Assembly (NCBI GenBank): GCA_014281115.1
Contig: JACONQ010000012.1
Location: 2,294,001-2,358,000 of the forward strand
From: Laburnicola sp. R22_1
Taxonomy: Eukaryota; Ascomycota; Dothideomycetes; Pleosporales; Didymosphaeriaceae
Length of the DNA: 64,000 nucleotides
Direction: 5' to 3'
Below are positions 12,435 to 22,418 of this stretch, piece by piece. Within the stretch, counting starts at the first letter, position 1. Each line of letters opens with the position of its first letter. The position numbers and the translations under genes are program-made. The notes below the pieces were generated by a model that saw only the letters and a list, made by a program, of their open reading frames with translations, did no database searches and was not told the origin of the DNA.

Positions 12435-13470
12435 CTAGGCCTGCTGCTCTCCCTTCTTCGGGACCAGGTTCCTCAGAGACAGATCATACACGACATCCTC
12501 CACGTCCTTGACCCTGTACTTCAGCCCGTCGCTCTTCCTCCTCAAGATATCGTTCTTCAAATTGAGGATCTGGAAGCCCGCAAATACGTCCTTGACGAAC
12601 TGATTGATGAGAAGAGGGCGCTCATAATCGCCCAGCGTGACGGCGTTGCGCGCAAGGCGGGTCTACCGGAGTGTTAGTCGTCCTTGTGTGTGGTTTGTGG
12701 AAAAGAAGGAAGTACCAGTTCTTCGACAAGCGAGGTCAGCGCGAGGAGGTATTCTTCGATTGTGACATGGAACTCGTCCTTATCCTTCAGATTCGTAGGG
12801 ACTGTGCAAGCATTAGCGCATTGAAGACTAGGAAAGAGTGGTCGAGTGTACCCGTCATCACCTCACCTAGCTCCTCGAGCGTCAACAGGCGTCCGCATTT
12901 GACCTCGTTCCCATTGTAGTCTTTGCCGCCGAGCCAGGCCCAGAACAAGATGCCGTACATCTATCGTGCACTCAGTACTTCGTATTCATATTCAGTCGTG
13001 AGCTAAACGTACCGCATCCTGCACCTGGCGCGTCCACGTGGAGTTGAACTTGTAGTACGGCTGCTTCGACGCAACCTGCGAGAGCTTGGCAATCGTATCA
13101 ATCGCGTTCTGGATCGGCTCGTTCGAGGCGTCAAGCACACTGGACACTAAGTACTTGGTGAGGGTCGCGCTTCTCGCATGTAGCATCTACAACTCACATT
13201 CTGCTACCGACGTGGAATGCGCTCTCGCCAGCACGAACGACATATTGCGGTCTAATACTTGTCAGCACCCGAAATCGAAAGCTATGCAAGACATACTCTG
13301 CTTCTCCAGCGCCTGGATGATGTCCTTCAGCTCCTGTCGCGCTGTTAATACCGTGTCACGGGATTGATTGGTGCACGCTAGCTCACATCACGGACTGCCT
13401 TATCCTCATCAACTTGCGATTGAAGGCCTTCGAAGATGGCGGGGTCGATCATTCCTGGAGCGCCCGACAT
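12435..13470 (-). CDS. Translin (single-stranded nucleic-acid-binding protein)
   Basis: Seven exons on the minus strand: 13470-13387, 13333-13297, 13251-13198, 13146-13013, 12960-12867, 12801-12716 and 12662-12435; 238 aa, close to the usual translin length of about 230. The start MSGAPGMIDPAIFEGLQ is chosen over a longer in-frame leader. C-terminal signature: RLARNAVTLGDYERP, INQFVKDVFAGFQILNLKND, LRRKSDGLKYRVKDVEDVVY. Translin is an all-helical protein that forms octameric rings. With TRAX it forms C3PO, an RNase that acts on passenger strands and tRNA fragments. Six introns in 1 kb is dense but every phase fits. Confidence 0.9.
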
Positions 13471-14754
13471 ATTGGTAGTAGTTGACGTATCGATGCTGGT
13501 GTAGGATCTGCTGAGGTGTGAAGCAGGTGCGGGCGGCGACCGTTTTGGTTTTCTCGCAGCAAACCAAACCTCGCCAAAGGACGACAACGACACCATTGGA
13601 TCTTTCTGTCGCACGCCAACAACTAAAACCTTTTCTGCGAGAGGATGCGCAGCAATATTGATACCAAGTCTCAACTAAGGAAAATATCTGCTCAGTCTCT
13701 ATTACTACTTCACTAAGCCCGATCTGGCAGCGGTGAACCTCACGTGAGCAAACACATTCACCTTTCACTGCTTCACCACACTTTGATTCGTCCTCACCGA
13801 CGCCTGCCAAGCCATAAGCGAGCCGCTAGCCTCACACTAGCGTATCCCCCACAGTATATAAACCCTCGCCCTCCGCCTCTCTCCCTCTCTTCTTCTTCAC
13901 GGGCGTTGCGTTAGACTCTGGCTCACAAAGGGTTTCTCACCCTAGCTGAGTCTTCGCTTCCGGTCAAGATTGATTTCTTGCCGCATCCGAGGCTTCCCGT
14001 GACATCAAGGCTCTCGATGACTGTTCAGCACCGGGCTGTTCGGTGCAGGTTCTCTAAATGTGTCTTGAACGCCTGGCACGCCTGTGTGCTCTCCTCGCCG
14101 AGCCGCTCCAGACACATTGCGAAGTGTTTTCTGATGACTGTAACGCGATCGGGCGACAGTTCGGGTTCCTCAATGTTCGGCAGGCATGACCTCTAATCGA
14201 TACCAGTGCGTCGAACTCGCCCGTTGGAGTGTTAGAGTGACGGTCAGCGACTTATACTCACCTCCACACCCAAGTACCCAAGGGACTTGAAGACTACATT
14301 AGGGCGTACTGGCATCAGTACGGTAGTACGGGGTTATCTGCATTCAGAAACGTCTGCGCGGAACGCAGTACGTGCCCTTGACGTCGGCTAATCGTGCCAG
14401 ATCAGCTGGTGGTGGGGCTGTCAAACCCAGGGCTTCGGCTTTGAAGGTCGGCGCTGGCACCGGGCTAGCAATGACGGGTTATCACACTGCGATTATTGGC
14501 GATGAAGCATCTTTGCTGAGCCAGGACATCACACTGGGATTACTGGCGATGAAGCATATTTGCTGAGCTAAAGAGTGAAAACTACACTCGGCTTTGACCA
14601 ACCAACTTCTCGGCCCTTGTGGCTAGAGAGAATTTTTGAAACCCTTTACACACTTTGTCACACTTTTACTTCATTGGAAGTCTACCATTTTTTTCATTGA
14701 CACATTTGGCCGCGGCTGAATTGTTGAAGAAGAACACGCTTTCGCCTCCTCCTC
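13471..14754. other. Intergenic with an isolated TATA/pyrimidine promoter-like patch
   Basis: A TATATAAA at 13855-13862 is followed by about 40 bp of nearly pure pyrimidines ending CTTCTTCTTCAC, a core-promoter look on the + strand. No + strand gene could be recognised downstream. The region also has a 41-bp imperfect duplication (listed separately). Confidence 0.4.
14481..14568 (+). repeat. 41-bp imperfect direct repeat (2 copies)
   Basis: Copies 14481-14521 and 14528-14568 start ATCACACTG and end TTTGCTGAGC, differ at 3 positions and are spaced 47 bp apart. It is a local duplication in noncoding DNA. Confidence 0.85.
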
Positions 14755-16570
14755 TTATCCCTTACACCCCATCTCCCTCCGCCTAAACCGTACCCCCTGC
14801 CTCGGATCCGGCTCCACCAAAATATCCATATACACATTCGGCAGCCTCTCGCTCTGCCCCTCCGGAAACCCAACCTCATACCTCCCTACTACAACCGCCA
14901 CAATAACTTTTATCACCGCACTAGCATACCATCGTCCCGGGCAAGTAAACCGACCACTCCCCCAATGCACATTCCCACCCTCCGTAGCCACGAATTTCCC
15001 GCTCGTCAGCCGCCCGTCTTGCTCAGGCGCGGAGAACCGCTCGGGCGAGAAGGTCACGGGGGAGGCGTAAAAGGCGGGGTCCATGGCCATGTCTGCGGCG
15101 TCCACGCAGATGTATGTTCCTTTTGGGATGATGGCGCCGCTGGAGAGGGGGATAGGCGCGAGGGCTAGGCGGTCGAAACTCACTGATTTACGTCACTGTT
15201 AGCGATGCATTTTATGCTTTTCAGTGCCTAGTAGGATAAGAAAGCGGGATGTACGCACGGTAGTTTGGTGGATTAAAGCGCTGGGATTCTTTGAAAAAGG
15301 CGTCGAGGGTTTTCAGGCGGTTGATGGTGTCGAGTGTCCAGGGCGGTGATGGCGCGAGGTGTTGGGATATTTCGGCGCGGAGGGTCGGCATGTATGTGGG
15401 ATGGGCGCAGAGGTCTATGATTGCGTGGACGGTGGACATGGTCATGGTGTGGAGCTGGGAGATGTTAATTTTTCGATGTTTGCGAGGGAAGGGTACTATC
15501 TTTTTACGTACAGCGGCGCCGACGACGACTAAGAACTTGGCTACGATATCTGCTTCGTCGACAACGTCCGATGTCTCGACCAGGTACTGCAATAGTGTTT
15601 TGAAGGGTTGCTCCTTGCGGTCTGCAACTGCGCTTTTCGAGAATAGAATTTCGCGGACTCGCGGATGTAATCGTCGCATGCGGATACTGGGCGGTAGCAA
15701 AGGGCTTATAAAGCCTCGCAGGAAACTGGGGACGAAGAGGAGCCAAATGGCGATGTCGCGAACTAATTTAGTGTGCGTGTCACTGAGTTGATGTAGTTCG
15801 TCGTTGTCTGCGAGGCCAGGGCCTGCGAAGGCTAGCAATGTGGTCCTTAGGACTACGTTGGAGATTACATCTTGTATCTTGACCTCGGCATAATCTATAT
15901 CAATTCAGCCTCACAGTAGCCAAAAATTCTGCATACCTAGGTACTTTCTTCGATATTCTCTTCTGCTTGTTCGACTTACCAGACGTGGAGCAGCCGGCAA
16001 GAGACTCCGAAAGAACTTGGTCTACCTTGGTAGATAATGCAGGAAGAAGAGAAGCTGTACACATACGATCAGACGATGTACTGGCTGTTACAGAGACAAG
16101 ATATCTTACGCAAACCCTTAGTCAACTGCACTCTCGTGACGCCGTACGCTTGCCGATCTTTCAATATCACGTCTACGCCGCTGTACTGGCCCAAGACACT
16201 GACTACGAGGGCGTCCGAAGCGCTTAGCTTCGTACCTGGTAGCATGCGCAGCTCAGGCAAATATTTCGGCGGCAATACCAGGACATCCTCGATGAGGGTT
16301 TGCAACAAATACGGGCTGTCTTTTGCCTGTGGTGCGTAAGCATATGCCTCAAATGAACAACATGTGGCATGCTACCTCGCGATAAGCCGTCTCGACGACA
16401 TCGTGTCCTTTGAAGAAGAAATATATCCGTGCAGGCCACACCCTCAGATTCCCGAAGCCTGGGTCTAGACCGCGACGAGGAAAAGCGCGCGTCTTCGGTT
16501 GACAGATTGCGACGCTGACAACGAGTACAAGAGCTGTTATCAAAAGTTCGGTTTGCGTCAATGAGAACAT
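14755..16570 (-). CDS. Cytochrome P450 monooxygenase (microsomal)
   Basis: Six exons on the minus strand: 16570-16376, 16326-16110, 16054-15980, 15894-15512, 15454-15259 and 15182-14755; 497 aa. An N-terminal membrane anchor (ELLITALVLVVSVAICQ) is followed by the canonical P450 order. The K-helix region contains FFKESQRFNPP (ExxR with Arg kept). The PERF-like block is TFSPERFSAPE. The heme loop WGSGRFTCPGRWYAS carries the Cys ligand. The I-helix is weakly conserved (TMSTVHAIIDLCAHP), typical of fungal accessory P450s. It oxidises an unknown substrate using a P450 reductase. It is divergent to the partial gene at 16.9 kb and not next to any obvious biosynthetic backbone enzyme. Confidence 0.9.
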
Positions 16571-16725
16571 AGTTTATGAGTAGATGGAACGAATCTGCAG
16601 GACGGACGCTGAGCGTCATGGTTTTATGAGCGCACGGACCCGGAATTCCTTCTTCGCACGAAAGACTACAATCTTGCGTCGGACGAAAAGGACGGAGTAA
16701 AAGGTCGAGTTGACTAAAAACGGAT

Positions 16726-16753
16726 ATGAATGAATGAATGAATGAATGAATGG
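16726..16753. repeat. (ATGA)7 microsatellite
   Basis: Seven tandem tetranucleotides in the upstream region of the P450 gene. Confidence 0.9.
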
Positions 16754-16890
16754 AATACAAAGAAGAAACCTTTGCAGCCAAGCAGCTTTTGAACTTTTAA
16801 ACAGAACAGAAAGTCTAACTTTCGCGTAAGCCACCCTAGATACCGCTATGGCTTGTTTTGCGTGGTGCGGTGCTAATGGTGTGGATGTAG

Positions 16891-17728
16891 TGGAAGCTCT
16901 GTTGATTACTGCGGAGCTGGATGCCAGGCGGGATTTGGGAAGTGTGATTCTGAGCCTGCTTCGTCTTCGTCCTCGTCTTCGGTTTCGTCGTCTAATTTGC
17001 TCAGCTCGTTGTCGTCGATTTCGTCGTCTAGTTCGGCGAGCTCGGAGTCTTCAAGCGCCTTTTCGACCGTACCAACTTTGTCGTCTAGCTCGACTTCTTC
17101 GTCATCGTCTGCTGATAGTAGCACTGTCGCATCGTCATCGTCGGTGGTTCCTACTTGCACTGTTGCTCCAACCAACCTCGCAGCACCAGCAAACCCTTCA
17201 TTCGAGTCGTCATTCAACTACTGGGCTATCACCGGCTTCATGCAAGGTGACGGGGCCTTCGGGACCCTCCGCAACGTAAACCCGCCAGACAGCGAGCGAT
17301 ATTTGGGCTTCAGCGTCACGTACCAGCCCATGAGTGGCGTGCGGCCATACCAAATAACCAACCGAGTGATACGCATGACCGAAGGATCCACACTCAGCTG
17401 CAACATGTACACCAAAATAGAACAGACTGTGAACAGTGGCGTAGTGGGCCAAGCTGTTTCTGTCGGTATGTACATCGATGACGTGTTGGTCGATGGTCCT
17501 GCTGCCGTTATCACCGCTGTGGAACGGGATTGGACGCAGCTTGGAGGTACGATTGTAGTTCCTGCGGGTGCTACGCATGCGATTTCGATCCGGATTGGTG
17601 TACCGCCGGGTCCTGCTGGAGCGAGGGTGGAGATCGGATTGGACGCGTTGGAGTGTTTTCCTCTTGCTGGGCCGGACCGGGAGGCGCAGTGTCAGGCTGC
17701 TGGTGCTCCTGCGCCTACCCTTGTCTGA
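16891..17728 (+). pseudogene. 5'-truncated chitin-binding (type 1) / Ser-rich / CBM-like secreted protein
   Basis: The open frame from a plausible acceptor (CTAAT branch, TAG at 16888-16890) to the stop at 17728 begins GSSVDYCGAGCQAGFGKCD. That is the C-terminal half of a hevein-like chitin-binding type-1 domain. A Ser-rich linker of about 70 residues follows, then about 190 residues (PANPSFESSFNYWAITG ... QPMSGVRPYQIT) resembling the beta-sandwich carbohydrate-binding modules of fungal wall-associated proteins. No start Met, signal peptide or first half of the chitin-binding domain is found upstream. Either a distant first exon is missed or the gene is truncated; I favour truncation because the P450 promoter lies directly upstream. 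Confidence 0.6.
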
Positions 17729-18035
17729 ACGTCACTTGGATGAACGGAGACGGAGTGGTGTAGTGTGGAAAATTTCTGCCTTTTACAAGACGGCTTTGCA
17801 TATCCTTTGGGGTTCGTGGGGAATCGTCTTGCTGTGTTGTTACTTCTGTCTCGTTGTTCGGACTGCGGGGAGAGCGACAGCATCTCAAACATGCTCGTTG
17901 GCAAGTACTGATCAGCGACTGATGCAAGCTCAAAACGAGGCATTATGACGCGACATCTGGCACAACAAGACATCTTCCTACCCGGCAACCAAGATGATCA
18001 TTGAAAAAACACGATAAATATCGCTAGCTAAAACA

Positions 18036-19428
18036 TTAATGCGTAATAACATGCGCTGCCTCGAAGCTCTTCACACTCCCCAAAGTCGTAAAACTACCAT
18101 CCTTCGCACTCGCCGGACTAACAGGCCCCATCTCCACCCCCCGCGCATTCGCCCCCCTCCCATTAAACGTCCTCTCCTCGAACACCCTCGACGTCGGCGG
18201 TCCATAAATCAGCTCTTCGCTCTCGCTCCGCTGCAGCTCCGGCCCACTCTGTGAATTCGTCACCTTGACACTAACCGTCTTGGAGATGCCGCCGTGTCCC
18301 AAACCGCTTGCGAGGCCCATGCCTGATCGCTGGTCGGAGCGCAGACCCGAGCGGGGCGTCCGGTGGGAGGGGTAGCGTCCGGCGTAGGTGGAGTTATGGG
18401 ACCAGTTCTTGAGTTTGAAGATGCGTTGGACGAGCGGGTAGGTGAGTGGGAGGTTGGCGCAGAGGAAGGCGGTGAACGACTCGCGCATGTACCATTCTGG
18501 CCATTCGAGGCCGAAGGGGTGCGAGAAGGAGTAGTACTTGTTTAGGACGGCAGCGAGGATCTACGGTTTTGTTAGCTGGTGGGGTAGGGGCTGGTAGGGC
18601 TGGTACAGGGGACTTGCGTTGAAGGTTCCGATGAGGAAGAGGGCGATTAGGACGGCTTTGTTTTTTGTGGGGAGTCGGACTTTGAAGAGGAGGGGCATGG
18701 GGATGACGATGATCATTAGGTCGGAGGAGATGTTGAGGACGGCGTTGGTGATGAGGTGGTTCGTTGCGGCGGAGCATTGGGGGTTTGAGGGTGGGACTGC
18801 CCAGTATTGGTTGAATGGACGGCACCAGACACCGAAATAGAGGATTTCCATGATACACTATGGTACGGTTAGATATTGGAGGGAGGGCAGTATCGTCGAG
18901 GGTGTCTTACAAAGGCAAGGGCAACGTAGCCGGAGACGGCTAATACTAACTTATGTTGAGGAAGAAGCGCTCTGGAGAGATGGTCAGTGATGCTTCATAG
19001 AGGGTGGGATTAGTGCCGACGGACGTCATACGCTTGTACATTAACAATAGACAAGACTTGACTAGCCATATGGTGCATATCTGCATCTGCTCGACCACCA
19101 GGACGATTTTCGACCCGTATATCCGCTGATCGATTTCGCGCTGGGAGAAGCTAGATACATCTTCATCGGGGGCTAGCAAGTTGCTGCTGCTCCGGACTAC
19201 AATATGCATGGCGATCATGAGTGTAGTCATTGTGACCTATGTAACTAGTCAATGATCGAGAGTCCTTCTAGGGGTAGCGAAAACCCTTACCATGGCGAGA
19301 CAGATCAGGTAGTCGTCCATATTCAAGTCCTTCCATGAAGCCAGCAACAGCCTCCTTGAGATGAGGCGTGTAAGAAGCACTATCCAACATATTGCATACC
19401 AGATTCCCGATTCCGGCTCGAGAGCCAT
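18036..19428 (-). CDS. Fungal rhodopsin-domain integral membrane protein (PF20684-like)
   Basis: Five exons on the minus strand: 19428-19291, 19236-19025, 18971-18911, 18857-18618 and 18560-18036; 391 aa. About seven hydrophobic helices occupy the first 270 residues. Typical family blocks are YAICWIVLLTRLISRR, MDDYLICLAM, WLVKSCLLLMYKRMT, YFGVWCRP and NHLITNAVLNISSDLMIIV, followed by PMPLLFKVRLPTKNK. A hydrophilic tail of about 120 residues ends the protein. Members include SAT4 and CFEM/PTH11-related receptors; function is generally unknown. The fourth intron has to be GC-AG (donor GCAAGT at 18617) to keep the frame in a conserved stretch. It converges with the partial gene at 17.7 kb; the 307 bp between them hold nothing obvious. 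Confidence 0.87.
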
Positions 19429-21309
19429 CTGTCCGTGCAGCAATGGGCCGATGCCCCGTTTATTCTGGATTCAGTAATATACAATGATCGAAGAAGTGGG
19501 CAGCGGGCCCGAAGAAGGACAAAATGTTGAGCGTAGACAGGTCGGATCAACAACGGCGGGGTCGCAATTGCTCCAGTGATAGGGCTGAGAATGCGACTAA
19601 TGCAACTATAGCATGGCAAATGGCGCTCCGGGCTCCGAGGCAAGGTGAGTTAGGCAACTGGATGTAGGGTCGGGGCAGTTCGTGGATGGGCATAAGTATC
19701 AAACCTGCCGTGTGTCGCTTCGAATTACGTGCGGCAAGTGTAGACGGGATATCCCTGCACACGTTCCGATGTCAAGTCGGCAGATCAAAAGGTCGATCGG
19801 AAGCCCTAGAGAAGCGTCTCCCGCTTCATATGTACTTATGAAAAGGTCGCGTTCAGGAGCAGCCCTGCCCTTAGTGTCCAGTGTCCACTTTATTGACATT
19901 GCCGCCTTCGTGCATGAGTAGTGAGGATCATCAGGGGCGTATAACCGCGACCGGGTATTTGTATTGGGCCGAGAAGGCCTCGCTTGCAAAGAATCGCCTG
20001 TTGTGGGATTGCCCAGGTGGTCCCGACTTTTGCCCGCGTGGTCGGTGCACCTTCTCGAAAAATTGCACGTGTCAACCACGCCGCCCGTTGCTCCACAGTC
20101 TCGCCTTCTGGTGCAACCCTGTTCTCATCATTTGCAATTACACGGCGTGATCACACACGCTTTGCTCCAACTGGGTGTATATTCTGGACGCAGGCGATGA
20201 GGAAAACTGTTAACAACTTTGTAAGGGGTTCGGCCGTTTCATCATCCAGATGTCGGCTCAATGGCACACACCTTGTTGCATTGCCTCTGCGAGTGGAGCT
20301 GCTCAACTGTTAGGGATCGCCGGCCATCGGCCCATCGGACCTCCGGCCTCTAGTTGGCCTAACGTTAATCTGACCTAGTCGGCCTAATGTTAATCTAGCC
20401 TGCACGCTAGTCCTAATTAGGCAGTACTAGTGTGCTTTTAGGGCTACTACTTTTTTTTTTGTGAACAAAACTGCATCCCGCAGCTATACTATGGTAAAAG
20501 AAAATCTAGCTATAACCTTCTTTTCTACCTAAGGGTATAATAATAAGAAGTTTTATCTTAAATAATATAAAAAAAAAGTAGAGCCCCCTACTTAGTAATT
20601 AGAAAGAGTGTAAAAAGGTAATTATAAAAAAAGCGATTAATTATTATAGTATAGTTATCTTTACTAGAATTACTTAGTAGAAGCTGCTTAAAAGCTATTG
20701 CAATTAGTACTTAATTAACTGTTTCGCTAAGAGCTTTTAACTTTGTTGCCTTAGTTATAAGCAGCGCCGTATCCGTATTGGGGTGCGATCTGAGAGTCTG
20801 ATTAGTGTATAATACGATTACCTAGGGTACAACCCTTGTAGTCAAGTCTGCATGGCAGCGTGGATGCCCCGCTTTATTAACGTTGGGCGATCCTCGCCGA
20901 ACCGGATTTTCATGTTGGCGCCCTAGTATCTATACAGAGACGATACGTGTTTCACATCATCTTGGAAGGCAAGCGACCTTCTGTACCATAGGGGTGTCAT
21001 TCTCATGACTTGTGTGCCAAGAACGTTGTTGCTCCAATGGAACTTTGGCCAATCCGGACGTCAACTGTAGCGCGAAGACCAGGGCGAAGGAAGGCTTCTT
21101 CAGATTGTTGTCCTTTCATGTACTCCGACGGTGCCATCGAACCTTTCCACAGGTTCGTGGGATCTGGCAAAATCCCTTCCCAATTTTCCCGTATCCTCGA
21201 TCATGTCGTTGTATCTTTTCGCTCTCTGACTCTTTATCGCCTCATCATCGGCTGATTCTCGTGTTGTATTGACCGAAGAACGCAACAGCCAAGAGGCCAT
21301 TCTTCCCAC
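19429..21309. other. Intergenic, gene-free 1.9 kb
   Basis: No supported gene. It includes the AT-rich island at about 20.40-20.76 kb and the flank of the O-methyltransferase relic. Confidence 0.5.
20400..20760. repeat. AT-rich island (probable degenerate repeat)
   Basis: The sequence shifts sharply to A/T, with many TTA/TAA and poly-A runs (for example ATAATATAAAAAAAAAGTAG near 20561). The left border contains a repeated GGCCTAA(C/T)GTTAATCT at about 20356 and 20381. Such islands in filamentous ascomycetes are usually old, RIP-mutated transposons. No coding remnant was recognisable. Confidence 0.55.
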
Positions 21310-22395
21310 CTGCAGGCTGGTCTCGATAGTCGCTAGTCCCGAGCCTGGAGGCTGTTCCATTCCCTTCAAGACGAGCCCAAATCAGCCTGCGCAAACAGCG
21401 AGCCCACTCTTCAAGTTCGCGTTACTTTTGCATTACCAACCTCCGGCATGGTGAGATCCATCGCCCTGAAAGACCTGTGAGCACAACGGAAACATTGAAG
21501 CCGCCAGAAGTTCACCTCAACTTCCGGTCAAATCATTGGGAACTATACCAGGCCAGGATATAACCAACTCTTGAAAGAGCACGCACGGTTCTCTCTTATG
21601 GGCAGATCTTAATACCTTTAGAATCTTAACACAAGAGTTGTCAGGCTACTTGTACAGAGCCTAGCGGAAGTAGCAAGCGTCAGCATCCTTGTGTAGGTGT
21701 GTCATAATTGCATGTTAAAGTCTTTGACAGCTTTCGAGTCTGCGACCGCTCCCGGCAATTCCTGGTCTACTATGTGTGTCCGAATGTGTTCGAGCCAGCG
21801 CGAATGCTGCATCAGTATCACCATGGGAGCCACCGAGATCGATGACAGTGTCTGAGGATATTTCATCTTATGGACTCCATCTATAAGATGCCGCAAGTAA
21901 TAGCTATCGCCTGTACAAGAAGCTCATGGCTCCACCGAACCGACGCGCACGGTCAGGAGGGTCTGGGCGAGCACCGCGTACATAAAAGGGCCGATCAGTA
22001 CCGATTAGCCAGCGCAAATCCCTGCAGTCTTATTACTTGCCCGACAGTTATAGAGAGTTCTTCCTGGTTACGCGTACTGCCCGCCGCCGAGTGCCCGGTT
22101 TGGCTGGCCACTTCTTCAGCGCATTAAGTACTCTCTAAGCGGCGAGCCATATCTCATCCACGTTTGCCCCGACCTAGGCTGCGACACTAGTATCGTCTGG
22201 AACCTAGATTGACGCCACCGATTAGGCGATTACTCTAGGAAGAGGCTCTCTGAATATGCGGTATGCGATGCCAAGATTAAGGAAATTGGCGAGTGCCCTA
22301 TGATCAATACCAATAGTCGTTGCGAGCTGAGCGAAGGTAATATCTTCGTCTACTGGTACTTTGTGGGGAATGTTGAAGTATATTTGATAGCCTAG
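21310..22395 (-). pseudogene. O-methyltransferase relic (SAM-dependent, winged-helix type)
   Basis: Read on the minus strand in shifting frames, conserved pieces occur in the right order. The winged-helix part is FNIPHKVPVDEDITFAQLA and GIDHRALANFLNLGIAYRIF. Then come VGANVDEIWLAA, LNALKKWPAKPGT, GTDRPFYVRGARPDP and RRFGGAMSFLY. The SAM-binding part is TVIDLGGSHGDTDAAFALAR. The C-terminal part is SFRAMDLTMPEVGNAK, VGSLFAQADLG and GSGLATIETS. At least three frame changes and several stops (for example TAG where a Trp is expected before VGANVDEIW) make it non-functional. The N terminus is missing; homology starts about 25 bp from the stop of the neighbouring gene. Confidence 0.75.
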
Positions 22396-22418
22396 TGTCC
22401 TACTATATAGCTGTTTCT

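Noticed and set aside
8812..22395. Calling a biosynthetic gene cluster
   Set aside because: No PKS, NRPS, terpene cyclase or pathway regulator; GPI11 and translin sit between the tailoring enzymes.
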